Below, in pieces: positions 12,186-24,585 of a stretch of DNA of 64,000 bases. Origin of the DNA: Heterocephalus glaber (taxonomy: Eukaryota > Chordata > Mammalia > Rodentia > Bathyergidae); assembly GCF_000247695.1 (NCBI RefSeq), contig NW_004624800.1:8513855-8577854 (forward strand), read 5' to 3'. The notes beneath the pieces were generated by a model, which was not told where the DNA came from, did no database searches, and was given only the letters and a program-made list of their open reading frames with translations. Made by a program: the position numbers and the translations under genes. Within the stretch, counting starts at the first letter, position 1, and every line of letters begins with the position of its first letter.

Positions 12186-14221
12186 CAGGAGATTCTTCCC
12201 TAAGATGGTGGAATAGAATTAATTTTTGTGGAATGCTGCAATCCAGGGAATCAGTCCAACAGAGGAAAAACTACATTCCGTTCAGTGAAAGTAAAGAAGA
12301 GAACTGAGAGCAATAAGGAAGTGCAAAGTAGCATCAATGGCATAAAAATTTGGAAAAGCAATGCAGAGAAAGGTACAGAGCAATTATAACTTCAGCCTTG
12401 CTCCCCCACTGAGGACACAGAATCTCAACCCGGCAAGCATAAGGTAAGCAGTCAATATCGGCTTGTCAGTGGTTCTATCTATGGGGAAAAGTGATCATCC
12501 TATAAGTTTTTACCCTAGTTCTGTATGTGGGCAGAATGTGACTATGATTACAACAGTCAGATAATGAACTGGGCAGAGTCTCACAGGAATAGAACCAGAA
12601 GCCATGGAAATGAGTCTTATTATTAGGGACTAATCCCCTAAAGGAATTGGAAGGTGCTGAGCCCTCACATCACAATTTAGGCTCCGCACTGATTTCCTTC
12701 TTATTCAGTTGGACAGGAGGTCACTGAAGACAGCCTAGGATGAGGACAATGTGGAACAGAAGCCCACCAGGAAGTGTGAACAGCATGGAGTGTGGGCAAT
12801 GATGGAAAGAGGAGTTGAATGTGCAAGAATTTTTGCCTGGTTAACTGGAAAGAATGGCAGTGTGTCTAGAACTGTGTGCATCTGAGAGGCATGAGGAGAG
12901 AAAATGATCAGAATAAAAACATAAATCAGAAACTCATATAAAAGACTGGTCAGACTTTCCACCTGGCTAAGGAATTTGGTTTGGAGAAGCAGAGTTTCAA
13001 GTATGGGGTAGATAGGTGGATGATAAGAAGCTGTTAGCATCTGGTTGCCTCCTCTCTGTGTGAAATCATGTACAGGCTGTGGAGGTGGGGTGATGAAAGA
13101 AGTGTAGACTGAGTCTGAATGTAGCTCTTGCCAAAGGCATTTGTGTGCACGCCATTGGGTTGGGGGACAAAGTGACTGGATGAGTGATAGAGGAATCAAA
13201 GTGGATTAGAGATCTAAATGGTTTCCTTGTCTAATGAAATAGAGACTAAAAGAATGATATAAAGTATAAACAAAACAAAGCGTTGGTTCTTTAAAAAGAT
13301 AATATTGATAAACTGTTAGCAAAACTATTCACAAGAAAGAGAAGATACAAGTTAATAAAATTAGAAGTAAAAAGAGGGCTATTACAACAGATACCATTGA
13401 AATACAGGGAATCATTAAGAATTATTTTGAAAACTTATTTTCCAATAAATTGGGGAGCATGGAAGAAGTAGATAAACTTCTAGATATATGTGATTATCAA
13501 AAATGAACCAAGATATCATAAAATTTAGAGATCAAAAACAATCAGTGAGAGTGAAGTGATAATAAAAACAGATCTCCCAACAAAGAAAAGCCTAGGACTG
13601 GCCCAGTTTACTGCTCAATTCTAACAGATGTTCAAAGAAGAACAACAAAAATCTTCAGATCATACCATGAAAAAAATAGAAATAATTCTAAATTCATTCT
13701 ACAAAACCAGTGTATAACTTGGATACCAAAATCAGATAAACACTTTACAGAGAAAAGAAAAACTATAGACCTATAGCTTTCATAAATATAGATGCAAAAA
13801 TTCTGAAAAAATATTCTTCCAAGTTGATTTAAACAACAGTTTTAAAAGTTTATAAACCACAGTCAACCTAGTTTCATTCTAGGGATACACTGATATTTCA
13901 TCATACACAAAGCAACAAATGTACTACACTACATAAATAAAATCAAGGAGAAAAAAATCAAATGATCCTTTCAATAGAAGCAGAAAAAGAGTTTTACAAA
14001 ACTCAACATTCTTTCATGATAAAAACCCCAAAGAAACCAGATTTAGAAGAATATTACCTCATTATAGAAAAACAACATCATATTGAATGTTAAGTAACTG
14101 AAAGCATTTCTTCTAAAATTAGGAATATAACAAAGGTGTCCATTCACAATTCCTGTATAAAAGAGTACTTGAAAATTTATCCAAAGCAATTAGGCAAGAG
14201 AAAGACATAAAAGGGCTATGA
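12186..14221 (+). mobile_element. Old L1, segment 1 (5'-end-like region joined to ORF2)
   Basis: The left end carries CTTCCCTAAGATGGTGGAAT, typical of the start of L1 5' UTRs. From about 13225 the sequence follows the L1 ORF2 region just upstream of the reverse transcriptase: GAGACTAAAAGAATGATA, GGTTCTTTAAAAAGATAA and AGAAGTAAAAAGAGGGC. It reaches the RT region by 14000-14200. Frameshifts and stops are frequent, so no protein is made. The ORF1 and endonuclease parts are not recognisable between, suggesting a large internal deletion or extreme divergence. The element continues at 16113 after a later insertion. The last 13 bp (14209-14221) are the first copy of that insertion's target-site duplication. 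Confidence 0.8.
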
Positions 14222-16099
14222 GTGCAGCTTTCTAACAAGATGAGATCCCAGTTGTTGATTCTTTGTGCTAGTTCCTGTGCTATTGAGGTTTTGTTCATAA
14301 AGTCTTTTCCTATTCCAATCTTTTCAAGAGTTCTACCTAACCTAACTTCCAGCAAGTTTAGTGTTTCTGTTTTAATATTTAGATCTTTAATCCACTTGGA
14401 TTTTGGTTTAGTGCATAGTGAAAGATAGGAGTATAGTTTTAATCTTTGGCAGGTTGAAATCCAGCTTTTCCAACACCATTTATTACATAGGCTATCTTTC
14501 CTCCAATGAGGACGGTTGGCTCCTTTGTCAAAGAAGAGGTGTCTGAGTATGTCTGGAGTTATTTCTGCATCTTCTAACCTATTCCACTGATCCTAGGTCT
14601 GTTTCTTTGCCAGTACCATGCTGTTTTTATCACAGTGGCTTTGTAGTATAGTTTCAAATTGTGGATTGTGATACTCCCTGTCATATCTCTGTTGCCTAGA
14701 ATTGCTTTTGCTATTCTAGGTCTCTTCTAGTTCCAAATGGATTTTTGGATTCTTTTCTCTAGTTCTGTGAGATATACTGTTGGGATTTCAATTAGAATTG
14801 CATTGAATCTATATAGATGTTTTGGAAGTATGGCCATTTTCACTATATTAGTTCTTCCTACCCAGGAACAAGGGATGTCTTTCCATTTTCTTATATCCTC
14901 TTCAATCTCTTTCTTTCAGAGTGCTGTCATTTTCAAGGTAGATCTCTTTTACTTCCTTTGTTATATTGATTCCTAGATATTTCATTTTTGATGCTATTGT
15001 GAAAGGAATTGATTCCCTAATTTCTCTCTCATTGAGTCTGTCAATTGTGTACAAAAAGACTATTGAAGAGAAACCACCAACAAAGCTAAAAGACAACCTA
15101 CAATGTGAGAAAATTTTTTTACCGGCTATTCCTCAGACAAAGGGCTACTATCTAGAATATATAAAGAACTTAAAATAAGACCTTCCAAATTTAAAGACCC
15201 AATTCAAAAATGAACAGATATTTCTTAGACAAAGAAGTAAAAGCAACAAATAAACATACGAAAAAATGTTCAACATCACTGGTCATTTGAGAGATGCAGA
15301 TTAAAACAAGGCTGAGATTCTACCTCACTCCAGAGAGAATGGCTGCTCTCAAGAAATCAACCAACAACAAATGCTGGCCGAGGTTGTGGGGAGAAAGGAA
15401 CCCTTCTCCATTGTTGGTGGAAGTGCAGACTGGTGCAACCACTGTGGAAATCAATATGGAGATACCTCCAAAAACTAGGATTAAAGGTCTCATTTGGCCC
15501 ACCTAATCTTCTACTAAGTATCTTCCCAAAATAATTAAAAGAACCATACCACAGCGATATAGGCACACCCATGTTTATAGTCACACAATTTTTAATAGCT
15601 CAAATTTGGAAACAGCCCAATTGCCCATCAGCTGGAGACTGGATAAAGAAAATGTTGTTCTTTTATAAAATATTCAGCCATAAAGAATGATAAACTAGAG
15701 ACATTTATAGCTAAATGGATGCAAATTGAGGCCATACTCTTAAGTGAAATAAATAGGACACACGTGTGTAAATACTGAATAGTTTCTCTGGTGTGAGAAA
15801 CTGAAAGTGTAAACAAGGATCAAAATGCATAGTAGATAATATGAAAGAGGGAGAAAAGGTCTAAATGATTAAGGGAATTGGGAGGGGTAGGGGAAAGGAA
15901 AGAAGGGAAAAGAAAAATATGAGAAAAGAAAAAAATGGAAATAAAGTCTTTCTAGAGAAGGGTGGAGAGGGTGAAGGAAGGGCAGGGGAATGGGAAAAAA
16001 GAAGAACCAAGATATGTCATGTAAAGGTACAAACTTTCAGTGATGAATGTCATCATATTGTATACCTAAAATGTACCAATAAACTTAATGTATTTTTTT
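14222..16099 (+). mobile_element. Young 5'-inverted (twin-primed) L1 nested in an older L1
   Basis: Positions 14222 to about 15055 are L1 ORF2 in antisense, for example CCCAGTTGTTGATTCTTTGT and TTCTTCCTACCCAGGAACAA. From about 15066 the sense strand resumes (ACCACCAACAAAGCTAAAAG) and runs through the ORF2 C-terminus, a G-rich purine 3' UTR and the end CTAAAATGTACCAATAAA. The antisense part begins at the point in L1 where the sense part starts, so the copy is one continuous 3' piece of about 1.9 kb with its 5' half flipped. Flanks are an exact 13-bp duplication, AAAAGGGCTATGA (14209-14221 and 16100-16112). The frames inside are broken. Orientation is given for the 3' half. Confidence 0.93.
15873..15893 (+). 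other. G-quadruplex-capable tract in L1 3' UTR
   Basis: Four G-runs of 3-4 with loops of 4, 1 and 2 bases lie in a long polypurine stretch (15845-15985) of the young L1. Purine, G-rich tracts of this type are a known feature of L1 3' UTRs. Confidence 0.75.
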
Positions 16100-17058
16100 A
16101 AAAGGGCTATGAATAGATAAGGAAAAATTAAAAATACTATGTCTCTATTTTCAGATGATATGATCATTTACTTAGGAGATGCTAAAAGTTTACAAGAAGA
16201 GTTCCAGATCGGTAAAAAAAAGGAGCATCAATATAAAGATGGGAAAAAAATCAACATACAAAAGTCAATAGTTTTTCTGTGCACCAATAATAAATCAACT
16301 ACCTACAGTTTCAATGGATTCCTCAACAAAATTAATATGGCAGTTTTCACATAACCAGAAAAAAAATCCTAAAATTTGTATGAAGTACAAAAGACCAAGA
16401 ATAGCCAAAAGTAATACCATGAAAAATTAACAATTCTGAAGTTATCACAATACTTTATTTCAAAATATGTTACAAAAACACAGCAACAAAAACATCATAG
16501 TACTGGCATAAAAACAGATATGTAGACAATAGAATAGACTTTATGACACCAGACACAAACCCCTGAGATACTACCATCTTATTCTTGACAAGCTGGAAAA
16601 TCATGTTTTGGAAAAAAGATAGCCCCTTTAACAAATAGTACTAGGAAAACTGGATATCAATATGTACTAGATTGAAACTATATCTCTGCTTCTATCCCTG
16701 AACAAAAAATCATTCAAAGTGGATAAAAGGCCTAAGTATATATAACCTGAAACTTTGAAACTGCTAGAAGAAAATATAGGACACGCATGAATTCATAGGC
16801 CTAGGCAACGACTTTCTGACTCTAATAGTATAGGGAATAATAGCAAGAAGTAACAAACAGGATTGCCTCCAATTAAAAGAAAATGCTAAAAAAGGGAACA
16901 ACTAACAGAATGAGGAGACAGCCAAAAGAATGGGAGAAAAATCTTTGCCACCTGCACCTCTGACAGAGGATTAATATTGAGACTATATATAGAACACAAA
17001 AAACCCCTTAACAATAACAATAAAAACAATCAGTAAATGGGTACGCCTACAAAGATAT
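16100..17058 (+). mobile_element. Old L1, segment 2 (ORF2, RT and downstream)
   Basis: The old L1 continues directly after the nested copy's target-site duplication: ATGTCTCTATTTTCAGATGATATGATCATT corresponds to the RT active-site neighbourhood (the F-A-D-D-M box reads as S-D-D-M here). It continues into the region downstream of RT (ACTGGCATAAAAACAGATAT, GGAAAACTGGATATCAATAT). Stops and indels are present throughout, so the copy is dead. Confidence 0.85.
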
Positions 17059-17508
17059 TGGTTATTTCTTTTATATAGATGCCCCCTCAAAGGCTCACAC
17101 AATCACAAGTGGGACTTTTTGGAGGTGGCTGGATCTAGAGTGTATGATGCTAGATTTAAGGATAGGATGCTGGGATAGATTCATGCTGCAATGCTAGGAT
17201 TAAGTGTGTGAGTGCTATCTGCCAGGCAGGTAGCCTGGATACAATATAAGAGACAAAAAGAGAGCTGCTGGTGTCACTTGTCACTGCTTCTTCATTAGTT
17301 CTCTGCTTTGCTGCCTTCTGATTTGCTTCCTTCTGCCCACCATGAGGTGCTTTTCCACTGAGATGCCTCTCTGCCATGCCACTCTGTCATGCCACTCTGC
17401 ATTGGAGCCAGCCAACTATGAACTGAAACCTCTACAAAGTGTGATCCAAATAAATCTTTCCTTCTTTAATTTTGGATGTCATGTATTTTGTCTCACCAAC
17501 AAGAATTA
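17059..17508 (+). mobile_element. Solo LTR, MaLR/ERVL-like
   Basis: The copy begins TGGTTATTTC, contains GATGCCCCCTCAAAGGCTCA, GGAGGTGGCTGGATCTAGAG and near the 3' end AAATAAATCTTTCCTTCTTT followed by TATTTTGTCTCACCAACAAG. That 3' pattern is typical of rodent MaLR LTRs. Related copies lie at 17811, 19152 and 57917. It interrupts the old L1, which resumes with ACTTCTCAAAAGAAAAAACA. No internal retroviral genes are present. Confidence 0.7.
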
Positions 17509-17810
17509 TAATGAAGACAAAACTTCTCAAAAGAAAAAACACAAATGGTCAATAAATCTGTAAAAAATGGTCACTATCTTTAGCCATCAAATCAGGGAAA
17601 TGCAAATCAAAACTACATTGAGATTCCATTTCACCCCAGTCAGAATAATTTTCACAAAGAATACAAAAACAGTAAATGCTGGCAAAAGTGTGAGGAAATA
17701 GAACCCTTGTGCACTGTTAGTGAGAATGTAGCTTAGTGCAGTCACTATGGAACTCAGTGTGGATGTTCCTAAAAAAAAATCCCTTAAAACAATGCTACCA
17801 ATTGTACTAC
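17509..17810 (+). mobile_element. Old L1, segment 3 (ORF2 C-terminal part)
   Basis: ACTTCTCAAAAG, AAATGCAAATCAAAACTACA, CCATTTCACCCCAGTCAGAA and GGCAAAAGTGTGAGGAAATA are standard landmarks of the L1 ORF2 C-terminal region in sense orientation. Confidence 0.88.
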
Positions 17811-18115
17811 TTGTTACATTTAATCTTGATTGTTAACTGACAGTCCCGAAGAGATTTAATAAAGTGCACTTTTGAATATGTATGAATGGGTCAGAAGAGT
17901 ATGATCTCAAACTGCACTTGGTCCCCAGCCCTTTCTAGTGCTCTTCCCCTGCTCTCTATTTCCCAAGTGTCGTGAGTTGAGAAGCTGTCCTCTCCATATC
18001 CCTGTGCCAGCTGGACATTGACTGAGGACTCTGAAATCATGAGGTAAATTAAACTTTTCTTCCTTTAGATTGCAGTTAAAATACTTTGTCCAAGCAACAC
18101 GAATACTGACCACCA
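17811..18115 (+). mobile_element. LTR-like element, unclassified (MaLR-like 3' end)
   Basis: It starts near TTAATCTTGATTGTTAACTG and ends with a block (AACTTTTCTTCCTTTAGATT, TACTTTGTCCAAGCAACACG) that parallels the end of the LTR at 17059. It cuts L1 between GTACTACT and ATACCACT, which may be a worn target-site duplication. About 300 bp. The class is inferred from the 3' end only. Confidence 0.5.
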
Positions 18116-18650
18116 TACCACTGCTTCTTATAAACTCAAAAGAATCTAAGCCATCATACTCTAGACAGAACTGCATACCCATTTTATTGCAGCAGAATCC
18201 ACAATAGTGAAACTATGGAGGCAGCCTAGGGCCCCTCAACAGATGAACAGATAAAGGCATTATTTAGCCATAAAAAGAATAGAATCATTACATCTGCAGA
18301 AAAATGGACAAAACTGGAGATCACTATATTAAGTGAAATAAACCACACTCAGAAAGACAAATATCACATATTTCCTCTCATATGTAGTGTCTAAAAAATA
18401 TCATGAAAGTAGAAGGGAGACTACAAAAGGAGGGAAATTATCGCAATGGGGGTGAACTTACTCTCAAACTTTAGAGTTTGAGAACTCTTGAAGGTTTGCC
18501 ATTACTGTTATAGGGGAAAGAAGGGAGGATAATGCCAGTAAAGGGGGTATAAATAGTCAAACTGTCATATGTATGTGTGAATATGCCAAAATGAAACTCA
18601 TTCTTCTGTAGTTATTTCATATAACTAACATACAATGATAAAAAGAAAAA
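18116..18650 (+). mobile_element. Old L1, segment 4 (end of ORF2 and 3' UTR)
   Basis: CTGCATACCCATTTTATTGC, CAGATGAACAGATAAAGGCA, CATTATTTAGCCATAAAAAG and TTAAGTGAAATAAACCACAC give the end of ORF2. The 3' UTR follows to an A-rich end near 18650. The host sequence resembles the left flank only weakly (TAAAACC / TAAAAACC), so the original duplication is degraded. Confidence 0.85.
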
Positions 18651-19151
18651 ATTAAATTAGATATAAGATGTTAAAAACCAGAAAGATTCCAGAGTGGAGC
18701 AGTCTGAGAGTTAGGTTACTATTATTTATTAGCTTATCTGTCACAAATATGTTCATTAGTTTTTGCTTCTTAGAGATAGAAGATGAGGCCTATGAAGTAG
18801 TCTGCATTTACAATTTTGTCTAATTTTTGCTTCAATTGTTTCTAAGACTAGGGGAGTTGGTTGGGAACTCTTTTGTGGGTGCCAAATTTTCTTTCTGCTG
18901 ATGTCCTCGATGATCCCAAAATCAATTTGGAACTGTGATAATTAAATTAGAGTTTAGAATGTTTTAATCTAACAGAAAACAAATAAAAACATTTCAAGCC
19001 CACATAGACTCAGTTATTTCTTGCTCAGTCAGAAGAAGATTTTTGGACTCAGATTTGAGCTCAGGTTGAAAGGTACATTTGTGACAATGGAAGAGTCAGG
19101 AATACAAAAGAGACACCACCAAACAGTTTTAAAGATACTCATTGTTTCGCT
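18651..19151. other. Non-coding, nothing recognised
   Basis: About 500 bases between the L1 end and the next LTR without a gene or nameable repeat. Confidence 0.5.
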
Positions 19152-19530
19152 TGTTGTGTTAGTCATTTGGAGTTTATCTCATTGCTGAGACAAAATATCC
19201 AACATCCAAAGTTAAAAGGGGAAAAGCTTTATTTAGCTCACAGTTTGTATAAATCTCAGTCCATAATTGGCTGGCTGCAAGGCAGAGTGGCATATGGTAG
19301 AGGGTCATGTTGGCAGAAGACAGCAAAAGCAAGAAGGGACCTTAGCAGTGTCTTCCTGCCCCTTTTATCATATTCAGACCACTCAGGGTGGGTAGCATTC
19401 ACAGCCTTAATTCTAGTGTCCTTTAATTCTAGTGTACCATGAATCAGTTGCATACTGTAGATTCAGCCACCTCTAAAAAAAGTTCCATCTAAGACTTCAT
19501 GATGCTTTGGGGAATATCCAAACACAAACC
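19152..19530 (-). mobile_element. Solo LTR, MaLR/ERVL-like
   Basis: The left end on the plus strand is TTGTTGTGTTAGTC with AGACAAAATATCCAACATCC. The right end is GGGGAATATCCAAACACAAA. On the minus strand the phrase AGGTGGCTGAATCTACAGTA matches the GGAGGTGGCTGGATCTAGAG of the copy at 17059. A 91-codon frame at 19167-19442 is a by-product. Confidence 0.7.
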
Positions 19531-22500
19531 ATCTCTAAGAGTTGCCAAATTATACTTATTAAACAATTCACAAATTCTAATTAAGAGATCAGCATTTAGA
19601 GTGGTCCAAACAGGTTATGTAAGTAACCACTTCCTAACTGGAGTATAAGTTCAAGTAAATCTTGCCCATGAACATGAGCATTAATTGTCTCTGCTTGTCT
19701 AATTGTCTGTGTGACCTCAAAAACCTCATTAGTTACTTCAAGTGTGCTGCAGATTCAGAGACTATAATGCCAGGCACCATGGTGATCTCAGGACTCAAAT
19801 TTAGCCTGTTCCTCAGAGAATGAGTCATCTTTCATTTTTGGATGGTGAGATCATGCTGTAACATCCTAATAGTCCCTGAGCACCCAGAGACTGTGCCCTG
19901 TGTTTTGGGTTGCTCTATTCCTAGGAACTCTCTTGTGCTCAGCATTATAAGCACCCTCTAGCTCAACAGTATCAGTTACCTGTCATGCCACCATCATAAC
20001 ATTATTGGTGGTCTCGTTTCTCATTAAATTCTTCAAGGAGAGTTGTCACATTGCCAATTTCATGCTGGGACAGAAGGACATTTATGGGCTGAGGACAGCT
20101 TTTGGGGTAGAAGATGTAAAGTATAAAAAAATGTGTCCTCAAAAGAAAAAATGGAAAAGTTCCAATGACAAATGTCACACCTTTACAATTCTCTTTATTC
20201 CTAATTCTATGGTTACAACTCAAATATAGGTTAGAAAGATTATTATTGCTAGCCTCACATAAGTAGACTGTCATGGTAGCAAACATTATTTAGGTTCCTA
20301 CAGCTGTGGTCACATTCCATGTGGGCATGGAGGGAGCCTGCCCAGGGCCCACTGCCCCACTGGCCTCATGATGGGTGTGACTGTGGACAAGAACTGACAA
20401 TGGACTTCCCTGCTGTTGCCAGCAAGGGAATGAAAGTGTAAATAGGTTTGCACTTTATATCAAATGGAAATTGAAATTGTTTTGTTCTCGTGGGCCCAGG
20501 AAAAACATGCATGATTGTTCCTTTGAAGATTAATTTCTCATGATAAATGTAATTGTCTATAGTAATAGCAATGAAAACCAATCATTCTGCACGCAAAGCA
20601 CCGAGAATGGGAGGGTGAAAACTGCCCATTTTAAAAGGAGAAAAATGCAAGAGGAGTGGTGAGGGTTCCTTCTAGCATGTGAGGATTACTCTCCAAACCC
20701 TGCTATTCCTTGCACATCTGGATTTGAAAAATGAAGGGGTAGCTGTCTCTGTGGTGTGTTTATTATTGGGCCATGAGATGTATTGGGACATTTGTTTGTT
20801 TGTTTGTTTTTGCAGGGAACTTACAAAAGGAAAAGAAATTACTATATTTGAACTCTGGAGAAAATTAGCCTGAGATTGGCTGAAGCATCAATATGAGAGA
20901 GTTCTAAGAATTTAGAATAACGTTACATTTTCCCTACAGGTAAGGATTTGTCTATTGTTTGTGCAGATAAAAAGAACAATTCTTCTCATTGAATTTCTAA
21001 ACTGTGGGTCTCAGATTGTCAAGAAGTTTTTGAATAACTGATGAATAACTTAATTGTTGCAGCTTTAGAAAAACAACAGTTGCAGAATCTACAGTTTAGA
21101 AAGTAATTGTTCTGAATGCTACATCATACTTCAATGGCCCCTTATGAACCTCATGAAAAGGGTGATGTTTGTAGACTAATCTCTAAGTGCGGTGCACAGG
21201 CAAGGTTGGAGGACTCAGAGCCCACCAGGTAGGGTTTTTCAGTCTGACTGGTTCCTATCTCACAGCCTGCTGCCAAGAACCCATAATGGGCCACAGCTGA
21301 GAAAAGACAAACAGATCCCAATTAAAAAAGAAGCATATTTAAAGACAGCAGAATGACTATTTGCAAAGAGAAGGATGTGTATTTTGGACCTGAATGGGAT
21401 TATTATATGCAACAATACATGTATACAGTATGCATGAAGTATCAAGTACTTCAGGGAGAGACAGAAACTTCTTTCCCCAAGAAGGGCTGCATGAATTAGA
21501 GAAGTTTTCCCTGATAAAGCAGGGAAGACTACAGCAAAAAGATGTGATAGGAGGTGAGTGCACTTGCAGGACACATGGGACAAGAGGGAGCACGTTCCCT
21601 TAGTCCTTAAGAAGCCCATTCCCAGGGAAAAGCTATGCTGTGGTACAAAGTGACTGTCAGGAGAGTACGAACTGCAGGGGGGTGACACGAAGGAGAGATT
21701 TGAGAGTGGACAGTCCGTGCCCGAGTCTAAAGGAAAGTACATGGCTCCAGTGACAGCTGTGAGGAGCCCCTGCTCTCTTCATACTTATGAAAGCCTTTCC
21801 ATTCCTGAGCTTTGAATCGCTAGATCTCTCTGATCATTGCAGCCTTTAACCTCAGCTTGACAATTTGAGTCCCATATTCTGTACGTTTGACCTCTTCCTT
21901 ACTGAAGCTTTTGCTTTCCCTCATTTAGGATATCTCTATTTTTACATCTTCCTGGGAGTCCAGTTCTTGTTTCTTTCTTTTTATGAACTCGCTTTGCATT
22001 GTTATCTTGACTTTGTCGTATATTTGACTTTAAGCACAGTTATAGAAATAAGGAAAGATATGAGCTTTTGCCCTATGTATGTTATAAAAGGCAGAGTCCT
22101 GATTCAAAGAGCTGCAGATATCATGGGGAAAAACACAAAATATGATAGAAAAGGAGATCTTATTGGTGATGAGTTTAAGAAAAATAATGAGGAGAGGAGT
22201 TGTAAATTTAAGCTTAAATTAAGAAGCCTAAGGATGAAGAGCATTTTTGTTTCAATCATTTACTGAATTAATTTTAATTGGTTGCCCACTATGTGTCAAG
22301 AGCTAGTATAAACACATATATCACATATAGTATAAACTGATATGATATAAACACACACACACACATATACATAAGGCGACAATGAGATAATTTAAAATAC
22401 ATGAAAACGTGCTCTGAAAAGAGCATCAGTATATATTATCTTTACAAATTTTGATGAATCACTTTACTCTGTTTTGTGCATGATAGTGGAGAACAAAAGA

Positions 22501-23164
22501 ATGTCAACACATTTTTCGTTTGCCTTCTCTTCATCCATCTGTATAATTTCTGATTGTATTTCTGGAAAAAGATCAGTTGTAATTTTTTCCGTGAAGTGTT
22601 TCCATCTCTATGCCACACGAGGTTGGCTGCACTTTAATGAGGTAACTGCACAACCCCTTTGGCACAGGTTAGAGTTCTAGAAAATGCTAGTTTCTAGTTC
22701 CTCTCTAATTCTTCTCTGAGAGTACCATGCAGTCATGGCCAAATGTGGAGGCAATTTCAACAATATTCTTGCACAGTGAAATCGTATCTTGTATTCTGGC
22801 TAGATTCTAATGGCTTGCCTAAGTATGAATTGCATATATCCAATCATTTGTGGATATAAATCACAGAAAAATATATAAAAGGGTATAAACATGACTTTAT
22901 ATGTGCACATACAAATCTATCATTCTTTCTTTATTAATTGTTCTAATTCTTTCTTAGTGACTTTCTGTAGTTCTCCATGTTTCACTGTCTACCTCAAGAA
23001 CACCATTGACTTTATGCCTGTCTTCCCTAGCTGCCTAGTCAGTGAGCATTACTTTATTATCTATACAGTGAGCTTTACTTTAAAGTCATTATACACTTAT
23101 TGCATACCTTTTTACTTGCAATGAATTTTCCAGATTTAATTGCACACTGTTTGGAGTAGATTAT
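19531..23164. other. Non-coding, no recognised gene
   Basis: It contains the two long chance frames at 21260-21742 (minus, 160 codons) and 21865-22266 (plus, 133 codons). Neither shows a domain, a plausible splice setting or a family I know. An (AC)n run lies at 22350-22364. The 20270-20420 part is locally GC-richer. Nothing firmer can be said. Confidence 0.45.
22350..22364. repeat. (AC)n microsatellite
   Basis: About seven AC units within a wider AT-rich alternating stretch. Confidence 0.8.
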
Positions 23165-23620
23165 GTAAAACATTTTATCTGATTAGTATATGTTTGTGAT
23201 ACATAATAAATACATTTATATATCACATCTTGATTTTTAAAAATATTCCCTCCCCTGTTTTTCCTTATCTCCAGATATCCTTTCTATCTACACAAAATCT
23301 ATCTCCCTGTTTCCTGTCATTTGTCTTTCATTTGCTCTTTAAATTACTTACATTTTGGGTTTCTCATATAAGAGAAACCATGTGGTATTTAATCGTCTGT
23401 GTCTGATTAATTCATTCAGTTTTACGGTCTTAAAATGTATCCATTTTCCTACAAATGACTCAAATGTATCCTTATTTAAAGGGTAAGTAGTACTCCAATG
23501 TGTATATATGCTTTTTTTTTATTCATTCACCTGCTGATGGGAATATATGCTGCTTCCAAAATTTAGCTATTATAAGTTGGACTACTATTAACATGGGTCT
23601 GTATTGGTCAGGGTAAATGA
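23165..23620 (-). mobile_element. L1 3'-end fragment, antisense
   Basis: GATTAGTATATGTTTGTGAT, the CCTGTTTCCTGTCATTTGTC region, TTCTCATATAAGAGAAACCA and ATCCATTTTCCTACAAATGA are the antisense L1 3' UTR and end of ORF2. The same order appears at 47285. It is 5'-truncated and diverged. Confidence 0.75.
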
Positions 23621-23804
23621 TATCTTTAACTGAATTGGGAAGATATACAGAAGTTATAGAGTGGAACACGTACACTATCATAGAGTGGAATGAAAAGTGA
23701 GATTGTCTCCACTGCTTTCAATAGATACATTTTTCTCTTAGGGTATATACAGTTAAATTCACTTAATTTTAATGTTTTCATGTGATAATTTCCCTGTGCT
23801 ATTC

Positions 23805-23889
23805 TTTTTTTTTTTTGGACCAGGGATTGAACTCAGGACCTTGCGCTTGCGAGGCAGGTGGCAGCACGACTGAGCTAAATCCCCGGCCC
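23805..23889 (-). mobile_element. ID SINE, CTCGCAAG loop variant
   Basis: On the minus strand: GGGCCGGGGATTTAGCTCAG, a GCCTCGCAAGCGCAAGGTCC anticodon-side block and GAGTTCAATCCCTGGTCC, then an A tail. The host word TGTGCTATTCTTTTT occurs on both sides (23795-23809 and 23890-23904), a 15-bp target-site duplication that overlaps the tail. Confidence 0.9.
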
Positions 23890-23904
23890 TGTGCTATTCT
23901 TTTT

Positions 23905-24580
23905 CATTGCTCTTTCAAATTCATTTACCCACAATTATCTACCAAAATGTTTATCCAAAATATTAATCCTATAGTCGACTATAAGGGAAGAGCTTTGTAC
24001 ATCTTCATTTTTCAAAGAGTTTATTACTACACAGAAGCCTGAGTCCCAGAGACAGATCCAAGAAAATTTGTCCTGCATATGAAATATAATGAATATACAA
24101 AGTGTTTATAATATTATTAATTTTCTAATTCCACACTCTTTTAGTAGAGTATGCTCCTATTTAAATTTGTCCTTCCCTTTGCCAGCACAGACAGGAAGAG
24201 TAGGTAATTGCCGGTTGCAGTGTGCTACTGGCTGTTATCCCAGCTAAGTGTCTGGAAGGAAGGATATTTCGACCTACATCAGAGATTCAAGAGAAAACAA
24301 ATTAAGTGATGTGGTGGGTAAACAAGAGCAGAGAAGATACTTCTAACAGAGGAAACAAAGAATGTTGATGTTTTCTGAAAGGACCATGTGAATGCTTTTA
24401 CAACTCTAATATAATACTTTAGTCATGCATGCATGAGATTCTAATGAAGAGCGTTGCAGAACAACTCTGCAAATTTCCTAACTGAATTGTTTCCCTTCGA
24501 AAATCCATTTTTGAACATAAATCTCTATATAAAGGAAAAACAAACAACTGTGGAAGTTAGTAAAGTAATTTATTCTAGAT
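23905..24580. other. Non-coding, nothing recognised
   Basis: AT-rich DNA between the ID SINE and the second inverted L1. No gene. Confidence 0.5.
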
Positions 24581-24585
24581 AAAAA

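Noticed and set aside
12735..13199. 154-codon frame, minus strand
   Set aside because: It lies antisense in the old L1 region. Composition and lack of any family signal point to chance.
21260..21742. Longest open frame, 160 codons, minus strand
   Set aside because: The protein is rich in Ser, Leu, Phe and Cys without a domain I know. There is no promoter, splice or polyadenylation context, and its length is expected by chance in 64 kb.
21865..22266. 133-codon frame, plus strand, with a hydrophobic first half
   Set aside because: The hydrophobic run reflects T-rich DNA. The second half is Lys/Arg-rich from A-rich DNA. No family recognised.
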